A stretch of 64,000 nucleotides of DNA from Lysinibacillus irui (GTDB taxonomy: Bacteria > Bacillota > Bacilli > Bacillales_A > Planococcaceae), in contig NZ_CP113527.1 in the NCBI RefSeq assembly GCF_028877475.1, positions 2,721,501 to 2,785,500 on the forward strand, given 5' to 3'. This document shows positions 18,052-27,740 of the stretch, piece after piece. Every line of letters starts with the position of its first letter. Within the stretch, counting starts at the first letter, position 1. A program made the translations under genes and the position numbers. The notes under the pieces were generated by a model. That model was not told the DNA's origin, did not search any database, and worked only from the letters and a program-made list of their open reading frames with translations.

Positions 18052-19952
18052 TATTTATTCAAACCTACTTGCTGTTTTTGTTGAAGTAATACGTGCATAC
18101 GTGCAACCGTATCCTCTGCTGTCATATGAATTTCTGCGAGTAACTGATCTACATTACCATGTTCGATATATTGATCTGGAATTCCCATGCGATCAATAAG
18201 TGCATTTAGATAGCCATGATCATGAGCAAACTCTAATACGCCACTACCAAATCCACCTTGCAGGACAGCTTCTTCAATCGTTAAAATTGGCTTATGACTA
18301 GATAAAATACGATGTAGCATTTCCTCATCCATTGGCTTGATGAAGCGAGCATTAACTACTTCAATCTCAATACCTTGTTGTGCCAGCATTTCAGCTGCCG
18401 CCATTGCCATTGGAATCGTCGTTCCAAATGTTAAAATAGATGCGTCTTTCCCCTCGCGCAAGACTTCCCAGCTTCCAATTGGTAAAGCGATAAGCTCTTC
18501 ATCTAATGGTACGCCAATCCCATTCCCACGTGGATAACGAAGAGCAATTGGGCCACCATCATATTCAATCGCTGTCTTTACCATATGCTGACCTTCATTT
18601 TCATCTTTTGGCATCATAATAGTCATGTTTGGAATATGGCGAAGGAAAGCAATATCAAATACACCTTGATGGGTTTCTCCATCCGCTCCAACTAAACCAG
18701 CACGATCAATGCCGATAAAAACATTCAAGTTTGGACGAGCAATATCATGTAATACTTGGTCATATGCACGTTGCAAGAATGTAGAATAAATGGCTAAAAA
18801 CGGCTTCATTTTTTGAGTAGCTAGCCCTGCAGCCATCGTTGCTGCGTGTTGTTCAGCAATTCCTACATCAAAGAAACGATTTGGGAAATCCTTTTGAATA
18901 CCTTGTAGCTTCGACCCAACAGGCATTGCTGGCGTAATCGTCACTACTCGCTCATCCTCATGAGCAATTTTACGAACCGTTTCTGCAATTAAACTACTCC
19001 ACGCTGGTCCTTTTGCTTCAGATTTAACAAAGGCACCGTTTTCAATTTTATAGGGACCTGTCCCATGCCAATTACCAATAGTATCATCCTCGGCAGGTTT
19101 ATAGCCCTTTCCTTTTTTTGTAATGACATGGACCAAAACAGGCCCTTTCACTTTTTTAGCATGTGATAATGTCATTTCTAGGGCTTCGAAATCATGTCCA
19201 TCAATTGGGCCCAGATATTTAAAACCTAGCTCCTCAAAAAACACACCGGACACCACTAAATATTTTAAGCTGTCCTTAAGGCGCTCTGCAGTAGAAGCAA
19301 GCTTGCCTCCTAGCACTGGAATTTTATTTATAAGTGACTCTAGCTCTTCCTTCGCTTTTGAGTATTCCTTAGCTGTACGTAAACGACCTAATACATTGTG
19401 TAATGCTCCAACATTTGGTGCAATGGACATTTCATTATCATTCAGAATGACAATCATATTTGTTTTTGCATGTCCAATATGATTTAACGCTTCAAGTGCC
19501 ATTCCGCCTGTTAAAGCACCGTCCCCAATAATAGGGATTACATAGCTATGTTCTTTTTTAATATCACGTGCCGCTGCCATACCCATGGCTGCTGATAAGG
19601 ACGTCGAGCTGTGACCTGTTTCCCACTCATCATGTTCACTCTCCACGCGCTTCGGGAATCCACAAAGCCCTTTGAACTGACGTAGTGTGTCAAATTGACT
19701 CGCACGACCTGTTAAAATTTTATGCACGTAAGCTTGGTGGCCAACATCCCACAAAAACTTATCTTTTGGACTGTCAAACATTTTATGCAGCATTATCGTA
19801 AGTTCAACTACACCTAAATTTGGCCCGATATGCCCACCTGTGACAGAACATTTTTCGATTAAGAAGGTACGAATTTCTTGTGCAAGTTGCTCAAGCTCCT
19901 TCTTATTTAAGTTTTTTAAAAAGGATGGACTAGTTATTTTATTTAAATCCAC
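18051..19952 (-). CDS. dxs: 1-deoxy-D-xylulose-5-phosphate synthase
   Basis: About 633 residues. Condenses pyruvate and glyceraldehyde 3-phosphate in the first step of the MEP isoprenoid pathway, using thiamine diphosphate. Visible signatures: [18 protein letters not shown] (about 45-62), the TPP motif [16 protein letters not shown], the [11 protein letters not shown] loop, and the transketolase pyrimidine domain with [19 protein letters not shown] place the start at the GTG that gives [13 protein letters not shown], matching the B. subtilis N-terminus (MDLLSIQDPSFLK); a second GTG at 19961 sits too close to the AAAAGG SD. It lies downstream of ispA and upstream of tlyA, forming an isoprenoid unit. 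Confidence 0.95.
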   Translation of the reverse strand: MDLNKITSPSFLKNLNKKELEQLAQEIRTFLIEKCSVTGGHIGPNLGVVELTIMLHKMFDSPKDKFLWDVGHQAYVHKILTGRASQFDTLRQFKGLCGFPKRVESEHDEWETGHSSTSLSAAMGMAAARDIKKEHSYVIPIIGDGALTGGMALEALNHIGHAKTNMIVILNDNEMSIAPNVGALHNVLGRLRTAKEYSKAKEELESLINKIPVLGGKLASTAERLKDSLKYLVVSGVFFEELGFKYLGPIDGHDFEALEMTLSHAKKVKGPVLVHVITKKGKGYKPAEDDTIGNWHGTGPYKIENGAFVKSEAKGPAWSSLIAETVRKIAHEDERVVTITPAMPVGSKLQGIQKDFPNRFFDVGIAEQHAATMAAGLATQKMKPFLAIYSTFLQRAYDQVLHDIARPNLNVFIGIDRAGLVGADGETHQGVFDIAFLRHIPNMTIMMPKDENEGQHMVKTAIEYDGGPIALRYPRGNGIGVPLDEELIALPIGSWEVLREGKDASILTFGTTIPMAMAAAEMLAQQGIEIEVVNARFIKPMDEEMLHRILSSHKPILTIEEAVLQGGFGSGVLEFAHDHGYLNALIDRMGIPDQYIEHGNVDQLLAEIHMTAEDTVARMHVLLQQKQQVGLNK

Positions 19953-20117
19953 CTTTCTCACACACCTTTTCAATAAAATATTCACCGCAATTGTGTTTCC
20001 ACCATTATAGCAGTGTTATCAATATGCTAAAAGTACGAGCACTTCATTGAATGCAAATTGCAAACGTTCCCACCTATTCTAGCATATTCTTTTCCTTCAA
20101 CGCCTTGATTTTCTCTC

Positions 20118-20999
20118 TTAGTTTTTACGATGAACAATATACGCAGCAAAGTCGCGTAATAAGCTGGTATCGATTGGTAATTGATCGAGTGCGTTAATGG
20201 CATGTTGATAATGCTCAGCAAGCTTTTCTTTTGCTCCCGCTAATGTTAAAAGCGCTGGATAGGTGCTTTTATCACTAGCGATATCTTTCCCTGCTGTTTT
20301 CCCTAGTTCTTCAGTTGTTCCTTCAATATCTAAAATATCATCCTGAATTTGGAAAGCTAGACCAATGTGATGTGCATATTTCTTTAATGTAGCACGATCT
20401 TGATTGGACACATCTGCTAACACGGCTCCCGCTTCAATACTAAAGCGTAATAATGCACCTGTCTTATTGACATGGACCTGTTCTAGCTCTGTTAAATTAA
20501 GCTGACGTTGCTCTCCTTCCATATCAAGTACTTGACCACCAACCATGCCTTCTGCTCCTGCTGCGACACTTAATAATTGGACAAGTTCAATGCGCTTTTC
20601 AGCAGACAATTCCATACGTGCTAAAATGCCAAATGCCAACGTATTTAGTGCATCTCCAGCAAGCGTTGCAAGTGCTTCACCATAAACTTTATGATTCGTC
20701 GGCTTTCCTCTTCTGAAATCATCATTATCCATACTTGGTAAATCATCGTGGATTAAAGAATACGTATGAATGATTTCAATTACAGAACCGACAAGAAAGC
20801 CGTCCTGTAAATTTTTATGGTAAAGCTCAAGTACTGCTAACACAAAAAGTGGGCGAATTCGTTTACCGCCAGCCTTTAATGAATAAAGCATAGATTCCTT
20901 TAAATCGGCTGGTGCATCAATTTGTTCAACAAGCGCAAACATGGTTTCTTCAATTTGTGGTATGTTACTTTCAATAAAGTACTTTAATGGCTCATTCAT
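20118..20999 (-). CDS. ispA: Farnesyl/geranyl diphosphate synthase
   Basis: A 293-residue trans-prenyltransferase that condenses IPP with DMAPP/GPP. It shows the first Asp-rich motif DDLPSMDNDDFRRG (about 85-98), GEALATLAGDALNTLAF, and the second motif FQIQDDILDIEGT (about 222-234). The residues before the first motif (SLIH) suggest a short-chain product such as farnesyl diphosphate, which is an inference. It starts 3 bases after the xseB stop, with AGGAA close to the ATG, so it is part of the xseA-xseB-ispA operon, and is followed by dxs after 165 bases. Confidence 0.94.
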   Translation of the reverse strand: MNEPLKYFIESNIPQIEETMFALVEQIDAPADLKESMLYSLKAGGKRIRPLFVLAVLELYHKNLQDGFLVGSVIEIIHTYSLIHDDLPSMDNDDFRRGKPTNHKVYGEALATLAGDALNTLAFGILARMELSAEKRIELVQLLSVAAGAEGMVGGQVLDMEGEQRQLNLTELEQVHVNKTGALLRFSIEAGAVLADVSNQDRATLKKYAHHIGLAFQIQDDILDIEGTTEELGKTAGKDIASDKSTYPALLTLAGAKEKLAEHYQHAINALDQLPIDTSLLRDFAAYIVHRKN

Positions 21000-21002
21000 T
21001 TC

Positions 21003-21236
21003 CTAATTCTCTCCCTTTAGTGGATCAAATGCTGTTGTTTCACCAGTCTCTTGGACAATCGATACGAGCTGTTCTTCTGCATGTTGCAGCTTACTATGGC
21101 AAAACTTTGATAGCTCCATTCCTTGCTTATATAAATCTATTGCATTTTCCAATGGCACATCGCCTTGCTCCAACTGGCGAACGATTTCTTCTAGTGCCGT
21201 CATGGCTTCTGCAAACGTTTGTTGTTTCTCTGTCAC
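21003..21236 (-). CDS. xseB: Exodeoxyribonuclease VII small subunit
   Basis: A 77-residue all-helical protein with the family core FAEAMTALEEIVRQLEQGDVPLE (about 8-30) and LYKQGMELSKFCHSKL (about 37-52). It binds XseA to form exonuclease VII, which degrades single-stranded DNA to oligonucleotides. The GTG start overlaps the xseA stop (GTGA), and GAGGGGG lies seven bases upstream inside xseA, so the pair is translationally coupled. Confidence 0.94.
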   Translation of the reverse strand: MTEKQQTFAEAMTALEEIVRQLEQGDVPLENAIDLYKQGMELSKFCHSKLQHAEEQLVSIVQETGETTAFDPLKGEN

Positions 21237-22591
21237 AACGTTTCCCCCTCATTCTTTGGCAAGATATTTTTCACTTCAGCCACAACTTTCCCATCATGGA
21301 AAGAAAGTGTAAGTTGATCCTGCTTTTGTACCTCAGTGGATGATTTGATCATTTGTTGATCTTTATATGCTACTGTAAAACCTCTTGTTAGAATGGATAG
21401 CGGATTTAATGCTTCTAATGTTCTAACAGTGGCCTCAAATTGTTGTTGTTGCTTCGCTACATAATACGTAGTAGCACGGGATAATTGTTGAATGCGTGCT
21501 TCAAGTTCACGTTGATGGAACGCCAGTGCCTTTTTAGGTGAATGCTGCTCGACCGTACTATGTAATTGTTGAAGCTGAGATTTTTTCTTCATCAACTCCA
21601 CCTGCATCGCTGTCTGCAACCCAGACTCGAGCTGTGCTAATCTTTCAGTAAATGGTCGATAAAGTCTTTCTGGCATGGACAATGGATAAGACTGCTGGAG
21701 CTTATTTAGACGTTGTCGTTCAGCCATAAGTTGCGACCTCACTATTTGATGAAGTTGTGTTTTTTGCGTAAGTACCCGCTGGTAGAGCTCTGCTTGATCT
21801 GGAACAGCCATCTCTGCAGCTGCCGTTGGTGTAGGAGCTCGTAAATCAGCTACATAATCTGCAATGGTTGTATCTGTTTCATGTCCGACTGCGCTAATAA
21901 TAGGAATTCGGCTTTCAAAAATAGCCCGTGCCACTATTTCTTCATTAAAAGCCCATAAATCCTCAATAGAGCCTCCACCACGACCTACAATTAACACATC
22001 ACAACTCGCATTCTGATTGGCACGTTGAATATTTTGCACAATATTTGGAGCCGCCTGCGCTCCTTGCACTAGAGTTGGATAAATCAAAATTTTAGCAAGG
22101 GGGTAACGTCTCTTCAACGTCGTACAAATATCTCGAATAGCAGCACCTGTAGTCGATGTTAATACACCTATTTTTTCAGGAAACTTTGGTATCGGTTGCT
22201 TCCACTCTTGTTTAAAAAGCCCCTCTTTTTGTAATTGTTCTTTTAATTGATTAAAGGCAACAAATAAGCTACCAATGCCATCAGGTTGCATCTCCTGTAC
22301 ATAAAGTTGGTAGGTACCATAACCTTCGTAAACGTTTACATCGCCTCGAATAAATACTTGCATACCTTCCTTTGGCTCAAACGCTAATTTTGTAGCCGCC
22401 ATTTTAAACATCGTAGCCGCAATGCGGGCTCCATCATCCTTTAGCGTAAAATAAATATGGCCTGATTGATGGAGTTTAACATTCGATAATTCACCCTTTA
22501 CATATACTTCACGTAGATGAGGGTCAGCATCAAACTTTCGTTTAATATATTTCGTTAACGCTTTTACTGTTAAATAAGAAGCAGACGACAT
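21233..22591 (-). CDS. xseA: Exodeoxyribonuclease VII large subunit
   Basis: A 452-residue catalytic subunit. N-terminal OB fold (about 5-100), then the nuclease core with GRGGGSIEDLWAFNEE (about 190-205) and AVGHETDTTIADYVADLRAPTPTAAAE (about 221-247), followed by long coiled coils (about 255-385) and a C-terminal XseB-binding segment with ILTRGFTVAYKD. The start MSSASYLTVKALTKYIK at 22591 is supported by AAAGGAG eight bases upstream; a longer frame to 22723 is not. First gene of xseA-xseB-ispA. Confidence 0.94.
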   Translation of the reverse strand: MSSASYLTVKALTKYIKRKFDADPHLREVYVKGELSNVKLHQSGHIYFTLKDDGARIAATMFKMAATKLAFEPKEGMQVFIRGDVNVYEGYGTYQLYVQEMQPDGIGSLFVAFNQLKEQLQKEGLFKQEWKQPIPKFPEKIGVLTSTTGAAIRDICTTLKRRYPLAKILIYPTLVQGAQAAPNIVQNIQRANQNASCDVLIVGRGGGSIEDLWAFNEEIVARAIFESRIPIISAVGHETDTTIADYVADLRAPTPTAAAEMAVPDQAELYQRVLTQKTQLHQIVRSQLMAERQRLNKLQQSYPLSMPERLYRPFTERLAQLESGLQTAMQVELMKKKSQLQQLHSTVEQHSPKKALAFHQRELEARIQQLSRATTYYVAKQQQQFEATVRTLEALNPLSILTRGFTVAYKDQQMIKSSTEVQKQDQLTLSFHDGKVVAEVKNILPKNEGETL

Positions 22592-22786
22592 GTTTTCGGC
22601 TCCTTTACTATAATCAAGTTTTTCACAAAAACTACACCTATCATAACATTTTTTACTGTCGTTGACGTGCCAAAATGCAGTTTCGCTAGAAAAAATGACG
22701 AGGTTACAACTATCGAAAAACAACTATAACATATTCATACACGATCAAACTATTAGAAAACAGCTTATTACCATCCATAACAAAAC

Positions 22787-22819
22787 AAAGCCCCATAACA
22801 ATAGTTGTTATGAGACTTT
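22787..22819 (-). terminator. Terminator downstream of uppP
   Basis: Hairpin AAAGCCCCATAACAA/TTGTTATGAGACTTT around a 3-base loop. On the minus-strand transcript the apparent mismatches become G-U wobble pairs, so the stem is continuous only in that orientation. The T-tract (CTTTGTTTTG) is imperfect. Confidence 0.65.
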
Positions 22820-22824
22820 ACATT

Positions 22825-23640
22825 TTAATAGAATAGTAATAGAAGCGTACCTACAATAAAACAATAGTACGTAAAATAGCTAAGTTTACCGCTTTTCATA
22901 ATACCCATAAACCATCGCATCGCAAAATAGGTCATAATGAGCGTAGCGATGAAAGTAGCTGCATAGGGAAGTGCCAATGCGCCTTTATTCGGCTCCTCTA
23001 AAAAATCCGTAATCCCAAGGACCACTCCCCCTAAGCTTACAGGAATATAAAGCATAAAGGAGAACCGTAAGGCTGTATCCTGCTTCATACCTACTGCTAT
23101 TGCTGAAATAATCGTTGCTCCTGATCGGCTAATACCTGGCGTTAAAGCTACTGCTTGCCCTAATCCTACAATAATAGCGTCTTTTGCCCTGAGATCAGCA
23201 TCATTCTTCTTCCCTCGCATATTACGTATTAACCATAATGCAGCTCCTGTGACAAATAACATAAGCGCAATTGTAGTCATACTGACATTGTCAGCAATGA
23301 CATCACTTAATAACACCCCTAAAACGCCTGCTGGAATAGATCCTATGATAATATACAATGCAAAGCGAAAATCAGCTTTATAGCGCCTCTCCCCTGTCTT
23401 TAAATAGAGAAAGAAATGACTTATAAGGCGCACAATATCCTCTCGATAAATATACATAATGGCAAGTAATGATGCTGTATTAGTTAAAATGGCGAATGTA
23501 AAACCTTGTTCTCCAAGCCCTAGTATTTCACTGGCAATCATAACATGTCCACTCGATGAAACGGGAATAGGCTCTGTGAAACCTTGGACAAGACCAATGA
23601 TGATATGTTTAACAATTAACATAATATCGATGTTTTCCAT
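22825..23640 (-). CDS. uppP: Undecaprenyl-diphosphatase (UppP/BacA)
   Basis: A 271-residue polytopic membrane enzyme that dephosphorylates undecaprenyl diphosphate so the lipid carrier can be reused for peptidoglycan and teichoic acid synthesis; overexpression gives bacitracin resistance in other species. The two catalytic motifs are intact: GLVQGFTEPIPVSSSGH (about 16-32; Glu and Ser/His) and ALTPGISRSGATIIS (about 162-176). About seven or eight hydrophobic segments are visible. The ATG has AAGGAGG six bases upstream. It lies between folD and xseA, with its own terminator; this position differs from the B. subtilis layout. Confidence 0.93.
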   Translation of the reverse strand: MENIDIMLIVKHIIIGLVQGFTEPIPVSSSGHVMIASEILGLGEQGFTFAILTNTASLLAIMYIYREDIVRLISHFFLYLKTGERRYKADFRFALYIIIGSIPAGVLGVLLSDVIADNVSMTTIALMLFVTGAALWLIRNMRGKKNDADLRAKDAIIVGLGQAVALTPGISRSGATIISAIAVGMKQDTALRFSFMLYIPVSLGGVVLGITDFLEEPNKGALALPYAATFIATLIMTYFAMRWFMGIMKSGKLSYFTYYCFIVGTLLLLFY

Positions 23641-23720
23641 AAAAACCTCCTTCTACGTATGTATGTCCCAAACGTTACATTAGACGTCAAAAATAGCAAA
23701 GAAGTTCTTTTTTACTCATC

Positions 23721-23754
23721 AAAAAAGTCATCTCAAAGCAATGTTGAGATGACT
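23721..23754 (-). terminator. Terminator downstream of folD
   Basis: Ten-base-pair stem AGTCATCTCA/TGAGATGACT with a 9-base loop and TTTTTT on the minus strand; about 15 bases after the folD stop. Confidence 0.88.
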
Positions 23755-23768
23755 CTTTTATGGTTATG

Positions 23769-24626
23769 TTATTTATTTTGCAAGCTATTTTCAGCTGCTT
23801 GCACTGTGTTGAATAGTAACATCGTGATTGTCATTGGTCCGACACCACCTGGTACAGGAGTAATATGTGATGCAATACCATCTACTTCTGCAAAGTTTAC
23901 ATCACCGCATAATTTATTGTTCTCATCACGATTAATACCGACATCAATGACAACCGCTCCATCTTTTACATGCTCCTTTGTAATAAAGTTTGCACGTCCG
24001 ACAGCAGCTATCAAAATATCTGCCTGTTTTGTAAATGAAGGTAAATCAGGCGTTTTAGAATGTGTATATGTCACCGTTGCGTCTTTTTGCAAAAGTAGTT
24101 GTCCCATTGGTTTACCAACGATATGACTACGTCCTACAATAACAGCATGTTTTCCTGCAATGTCAATTCCTGAATACTCAAGAAGCTTCATCACGCCGAA
24201 CGGTGTACAAGGTAAAAATGTGTCTTGGCCAAGCATCATTTTCCCCACACTTACTGGTGAGAAACCATCGACATCCTTCTCGACAGCGATTGTCGCTATG
24301 ACTGTATCCTCATCAATATGTTTTGGGAGTGGTAGTTGTACTAAAATTCCGTGAATATCCTCACGTTGATTTAAAAGTTGAATTTGTGCTAATAATTCCT
24401 CTTGCGTAGTTTCAGCTGGTAATTTAATCAGTTCTGAAAACATACCAATTGCTTCACAAGATTTTTGTTTATTTCTCACATATGTAGCTGAAGCTTGGTT
24501 GTCTCCAACTAATACAACCGCTAAACCAGGTGTTAATCCTCGCTCTTTTAAGCGAATGACACGCTCTGCTACAGCATTACGAATTTCTTGACCAATTTCT
24601 TTACCATTAATAATTGCACTTGACAT
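23769..24626 (-). CDS. folD: Methylenetetrahydrofolate dehydrogenase/cyclohydrolase FolD
   Basis: A 285-residue bifunctional enzyme interconverting 5,10-methylene-, 5,10-methenyl- and 10-formyl-tetrahydrofolate with NADP+. Active-site Tyr and Lys are in [16 protein letters not shown] (about 46-61); [10 protein letters not shown] (about 96-105), [17 protein letters not shown] (about 157-173) and [11 protein letters not shown] (about 257-267) are diagnostic. It lies 31 bases downstream of nusB in the same orientation. Confidence 0.96.
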   Translation of the reverse strand: MSSAIINGKEIGQEIRNAVAERVIRLKERGLTPGLAVVLVGDNQASATYVRNKQKSCEAIGMFSELIKLPAETTQEELLAQIQLLNQREDIHGILVQLPLPKHIDEDTVIATIAVEKDVDGFSPVSVGKMMLGQDTFLPCTPFGVMKLLEYSGIDIAGKHAVIVGRSHIVGKPMGQLLLQKDATVTYTHSKTPDLPSFTKQADILIAAVGRANFITKEHVKDGAVVIDVGINRDENNKLCGDVNFAEVDGIASHITPVPGGVGPMTITMLLFNTVQAAENSLQNK

Positions 24627-24657
24627 AAACCTTCGTTACTCCTTCCAATTCAACACA

Positions 24658-25041
24658 TTATTCTTGTTCTGTAAATTTAGAAAGTACACCATTGACAAAT
24701 TTAGATGAACTATCATCGCCAAATGTTTTACATAACTCGATTGCTTCGTTTAGTACTACTCTTTTTGGTGTTTCTGGCATGTATAAAAGTTCGTATACAG
24801 CTAGACGTAAAACCGTTCTTTCAATTTTCGGTAGACGGGCAAGTGACCACTTTTCAAGATGCTGTTCTAAAGTAGCATCGATTTCCTCCAAATGTTCAGC
24901 TGTTCCAGTAACAATCTTTTCGTAAAAGGCATTGGTTGGTTGTCCTTTAATATGACCCATTGCTTCTTCTACTGTTAGATCCGTATTGTCTAGCTGAAAC
25001 AAAACTTGCAACGCTTTTTCGCGTGCTTCATGTCGTTTCAT
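24658..25041 (-). CDS. nusB: Transcription antitermination factor NusB
   Basis: A 127-residue all-helical protein that binds boxA RNA with S10 (NusE) and promotes rRNA antitermination. The N-terminus KRHEAREKALQVLFQLD and the C-terminal VVLNEAIELCKTFGDDSSSKFVNGVLSK are characteristic. In B. subtilis nusB is preceded by yqhY; here yqhY lies about 2.7 kb away on the other side of an accessory insertion. Confidence 0.95.
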   Translation of the reverse strand: MKRHEAREKALQVLFQLDNTDLTVEEAMGHIKGQPTNAFYEKIVTGTAEHLEEIDATLEQHLEKWSLARLPKIERTVLRLAVYELLYMPETPKRVVLNEAIELCKTFGDDSSSKFVNGVLSKFTEQE

Positions 25042-25075
25042 GTAAAGCTCTCCTTCTTAAGTGGCATTAAGGTTT

Positions 25076-25084
25076 ATAATAGCA
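25076..25084 (-). promoter_or_regulatory. Candidate extended -10 promoter for nusB-folD
   Basis: On the minus strand TGC immediately precedes TATTAT, an extended -10 type (TGnTATAAT). No good -35 was found. It is about 35 bases upstream of the nusB ATG. Confidence 0.35.
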
Positions 25085-25267
25085 TAAAATCGCACGAGAA
25101 ACACGATTTCAAGCAAGTTTTCAATAATCTGAAACCTTTTTTAAGGAACTTTTTACATCATTCCTAATTGAGCTCCCTTTTAATCAAATAAGCTCTCCAA
25201 AAATGATTGTTTCCTCCTCATCATGTATAATAAAGAAAAACGAAAACAAACTTCAGAGGTGTTCACA

Positions 25268-25435
25268 ATGCAATATGAAGCCATATGTACGAGTTGTAAA
25301 AAACCATTTAAATTGGTTGAAGGTGAAGAACAATACAAACTAATGAAGGAACGTAAATCTCACCTATTTTACTGTGACGATTGCAAGCATAAAATTCGCT
25401 TTGACGCCATTCGAAACTTCTTTAGGTATTACTAA
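25268..25435 (+). CDS. Small zinc-ribbon protein (YlaI/DUF2197-like)
   Basis: A 55-residue protein with two CxxC pairs (ICTSCKKPF near residue 6 and FYCDDCKHKI near residue 37), the arrangement of a zinc ribbon. The ATG at 25268 is chosen over an upstream one because AGAGGTG lies just in front. It resembles YlaI-type proteins of unknown function; that assignment is by general pattern only. Divergent from nusB and 12 bases upstream of the MerR regulator gene, so the two may be co-transcribed. Confidence 0.65.
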   Translation: MQYEAICTSCKKPFKLVEGEEQYKLMKERKSHLFYCDDCKHKIRFDAIRNFFRYY

Positions 25436-25447
25436 TGGAGGCAATTT

Positions 25448-26311
25448 ATGAAGGAACATTATTATACCATTGGTGAGGTTGCCAAACTTTCAAACTTATC
25501 GATTCAGACGTTACGCTATTACGATCAAATTGATTTATTTAAACCAGCTTATACAGATACCTACACCAATTACCGCTACTATAAAGACACTCAGCTATTC
25601 TATTTAGATATAATAAAATCACTTAAATATATCGGTGTTACCCTCGAAGATATAAAAAAAGCGCTCAAATTAACCTCAAATGAATTGCTTGATTTTCTTG
25701 CACAGCAAGAGCTACGAATAAACGAGAAAATCTCACGCTTAAATGAAGCGAAAAATACTTTATTGAAAACAAAAAAGCAATTACAAGAACAAATAGATAT
25801 CCCGATCTTCGGTGAAGTATATGAACAGGTAGAAGAAGCAATGCCCGTTCTTCAAGTGACAACGACTGAATTAACACCAACATCGAGCGCTAATACATAT
25901 TATGCAATACTAACAAAAATCATTGAAAACGAGGGCAGTGTGTTAAATAGTCGATATGGTTGTATATATCCTCTTAAGCCTTATCAAGATGTCCATGATA
26001 TTTTTTATGATGTTATTTTCACTCCTCTTTTAACAGAGCGCACATTTTCAAAGCTCTCAGCAAATATACAGCAAACTACCATTCCCGCTGGAAAGTATGT
26101 ATGTATTGCCTTTATATATGACCCTGAAACTTATTTTTCGTACTATGAAAAATTAAGAAATTATGTATTGGCGCAGCAAGAAATATTTGAATCACAAGTG
26201 TATGAACTCTATATGCCAGCGACATTAACAATGGAGCAAGAAAAGAAGTTTATTGTAGAATTAAAGGTTAGACAAAAACAAGAAGGACAAGAATCTTCCC
26301 TAAAAATTTAA
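25448..26311 (+). CDS. MerR-family multidrug-responsive transcriptional regulator (BmrR/BltR-like)
   Basis: A 287-residue regulator. The N-terminal MerR winged helix is clear (YYTIGEVAKLSNLSIQTLRYYDQIDLFKP, about 4-32, and TNYRYYKDTQLFYLDIIKSLKYIG), followed by the long dimerisation helix (about 80-118). The C-terminal 150 residues form a GyrI-like drug-binding domain as in BmrR and BltR. MerR proteins bind between -35 and -10 of promoters with overlong spacers and untwist the DNA when an inducer binds. Exactly such a promoter lies in front of the next gene, an efflux pump (see 26381-26411), which is strong contextual support. Confidence 0.88.
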   Translation: MKEHYYTIGEVAKLSNLSIQTLRYYDQIDLFKPAYTDTYTNYRYYKDTQLFYLDIIKSLKYIGVTLEDIKKALKLTSNELLDFLAQQELRINEKISRLNEAKNTLLKTKKQLQEQIDIPIFGEVYEQVEEAMPVLQVTTTELTPTSSANTYYAILTKIIENEGSVLNSRYGCIYPLKPYQDVHDIFYDVIFTPLLTERTFSKLSANIQQTTIPAGKYVCIAFIYDPETYFSYYEKLRNYVLAQQEIFESQVYELYMPATLTMEQEKKFIVELKVRQKQEGQESSLKI

Positions 26312-26380
26312 AGGCCAATCGTATAAACTCCTCAAAAACTCCCAAACTGATAAAAACTTTAAAAATGGAAAACAAATCTT

Positions 26381-26411
26381 TTGACCCTATAGTTACTATA
26401 GGGTTTATCGT
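26381..26411 (+). promoter_or_regulatory. MerR-type promoter/operator of the efflux pump gene
   Basis: A perfect dyad ACCCTATAG-TTA-CTATAGGGT (26384-26404) sits inside a 19-bp spacer between a -35 TTGACC (26381-26386) and a -10-like TATCGT (26406-26411). The 19-bp spacer with a centred dyad is the defining architecture of MerR-activated promoters. About 65 bases of leader separate it from the MFS start. Confidence 0.75.
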
Positions 26412-26475
26412 ATTACATGGAAATATTCTAGTAGATTTAAAACATGTATCGTTTAACAGGTAGAAGGAGAGCTTT

Positions 26476-27645
26476 ATGAGCAAGAAACAAAATATAACAT
26501 TAGCAATTTTATTATCCAATCTTTTCATTGCTTTTTTAGGGATTGGTTTAGTCATCCCTGTTTTACCAACTATCATGAATGAGCTTCATATCTCGGGCTC
26601 TGTTGTTGGTTATATGGTAGCAGCATTTGCTATTACCCAATTGATTGCATCACCTATCGCAGGTAAATTAGTCGATAATATCGGTCGTAAAATCATGATC
26701 GTGTTAGGTCTTTTTATTTTTGGGCTTTCTGAGTTTTTATTCGGATTCGGTCGTTCAGTGGAAATTCTTTTTGCCTCCCGTATGCTCGGTGGCGTAAGTG
26801 CAGCTTTTATTATGCCAGCCGTAACAGCTTATATTGCTGATATTACGACATTAGCACAGCGTCCTAAAGCACTGGGTTATATGAGTGCTGCCATTAGCAC
26901 AGGGTTTATTATCGGTCCTGGTATCGGAGGATTTTTAGCAGAATATGGTACACGTGTACCATTTTACGCGGCAGGGGTCCTTGGTCTTTTCGCGGCTATT
27001 CTGTCGTTGATCTTATTAAAAGAACCGTCGCGTGCTACGGACAATGAGGAAGTTACACCATCTATGCTAGGTAGTGTGAAGCGTGTGTTTAGCCCGCTTT
27101 ATTTTATTCCATTCATTCTTATTTTCGTGCTATCCTTTGGTCTCGCTGCATTCGAATCACTATTTAGCTTATTTGTCGATCACAAATTTGCATTTACGCC
27201 ATCAGATATTGCCATTATTATTACAGGAAGTGGTATTGTAGGAGCCCTGGCTCAATTAATTCTGTTTGACTGGCTAACAAAGAAAATGGGTGAAATTAAT
27301 GTCATTCGTTATTCATTGATTCTCTCGGCGATCCTAACATTCGCTATGACGATTGTCAGTCATTATTTTGCCATTTTATTTGTCACATTCTTTATTTTCG
27401 TTGGCTTTGATTTAATTCGGCCAGCGGTTACTTCATATCTATCAAAAATTGCTGGCAATGAACAAGGATTTGTTGGTGGTATGAACTCCATGTTTACAAG
27501 CCTAGGTAATATTTTTGGGCCTATCTTAGGTGGGATCTTGTTCGATGTAAATTTGAACTATCCCTATTACTTTGCCACAATCGTGTTAGTGCTTGGCGTT
27601 ATTCTGGCATTGTTCTGGAGAAAGCCAAAGCATATTGAATTATAA
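26476..27645 (+). CDS. MFS multidrug efflux transporter (DHA1 family, Bmr/Blt/NorA-like)
   Basis: A 389-residue transporter with about 12 membrane helices. Drug/H+ antiporter motif A is seen as GKLVDNIGRKIMIV (about 62-75) and motif C as GFIIGPGIGGFLAEYG (about 134-149). It is expected to export structurally diverse cationic drugs or dyes using the proton gradient. The ATG at 26476 has AAGGAGAG about six bases upstream. The gene follows a BmrR/BltR-type regulator and a MerR-type promoter, matching the B. subtilis bmr and blt logic. Confidence 0.9.
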   Translation: MSKKQNITLAILLSNLFIAFLGIGLVIPVLPTIMNELHISGSVVGYMVAAFAITQLIASPIAGKLVDNIGRKIMIVLGLFIFGLSEFLFGFGRSVEILFASRMLGGVSAAFIMPAVTAYIADITTLAQRPKALGYMSAAISTGFIIGPGIGGFLAEYGTRVPFYAAGVLGLFAAILSLILLKEPSRATDNEEVTPSMLGSVKRVFSPLYFIPFILIFVLSFGLAAFESLFSLFVDHKFAFTPSDIAIIITGSGIVGALAQLILFDWLTKKMGEINVIRYSLILSAILTFAMTIVSHYFAILFVTFFIFVGFDLIRPAVTSYLSKIAGNEQGFVGGMNSMFTSLGNIFGPILGGILFDVNLNYPYYFATIVLVLGVILALFWRKPKHIEL

Positions 27646-27689
27646 AAAAGGCGATACATTTAGACTAATGAATCCTAGAGAAATCCTTA

Positions 27690-27738
27690 AAAAAGGGCTG
27701 CCCTTTGATGAAAAATCATCTTAGGGCAACCCTTTTTT
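27690..27738. terminator. Bidirectional terminator between the efflux pump gene and yqhY
   Basis: Imperfect inverted repeat AAAAGGGCTGCCCT/AGGGCAACCCTTTT with an inner GATG/CATC pairing and T-runs on both strands. It serves the convergent MFS gene and yqhY. Confidence 0.85.
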
Positions 27739-27740
27739 TG

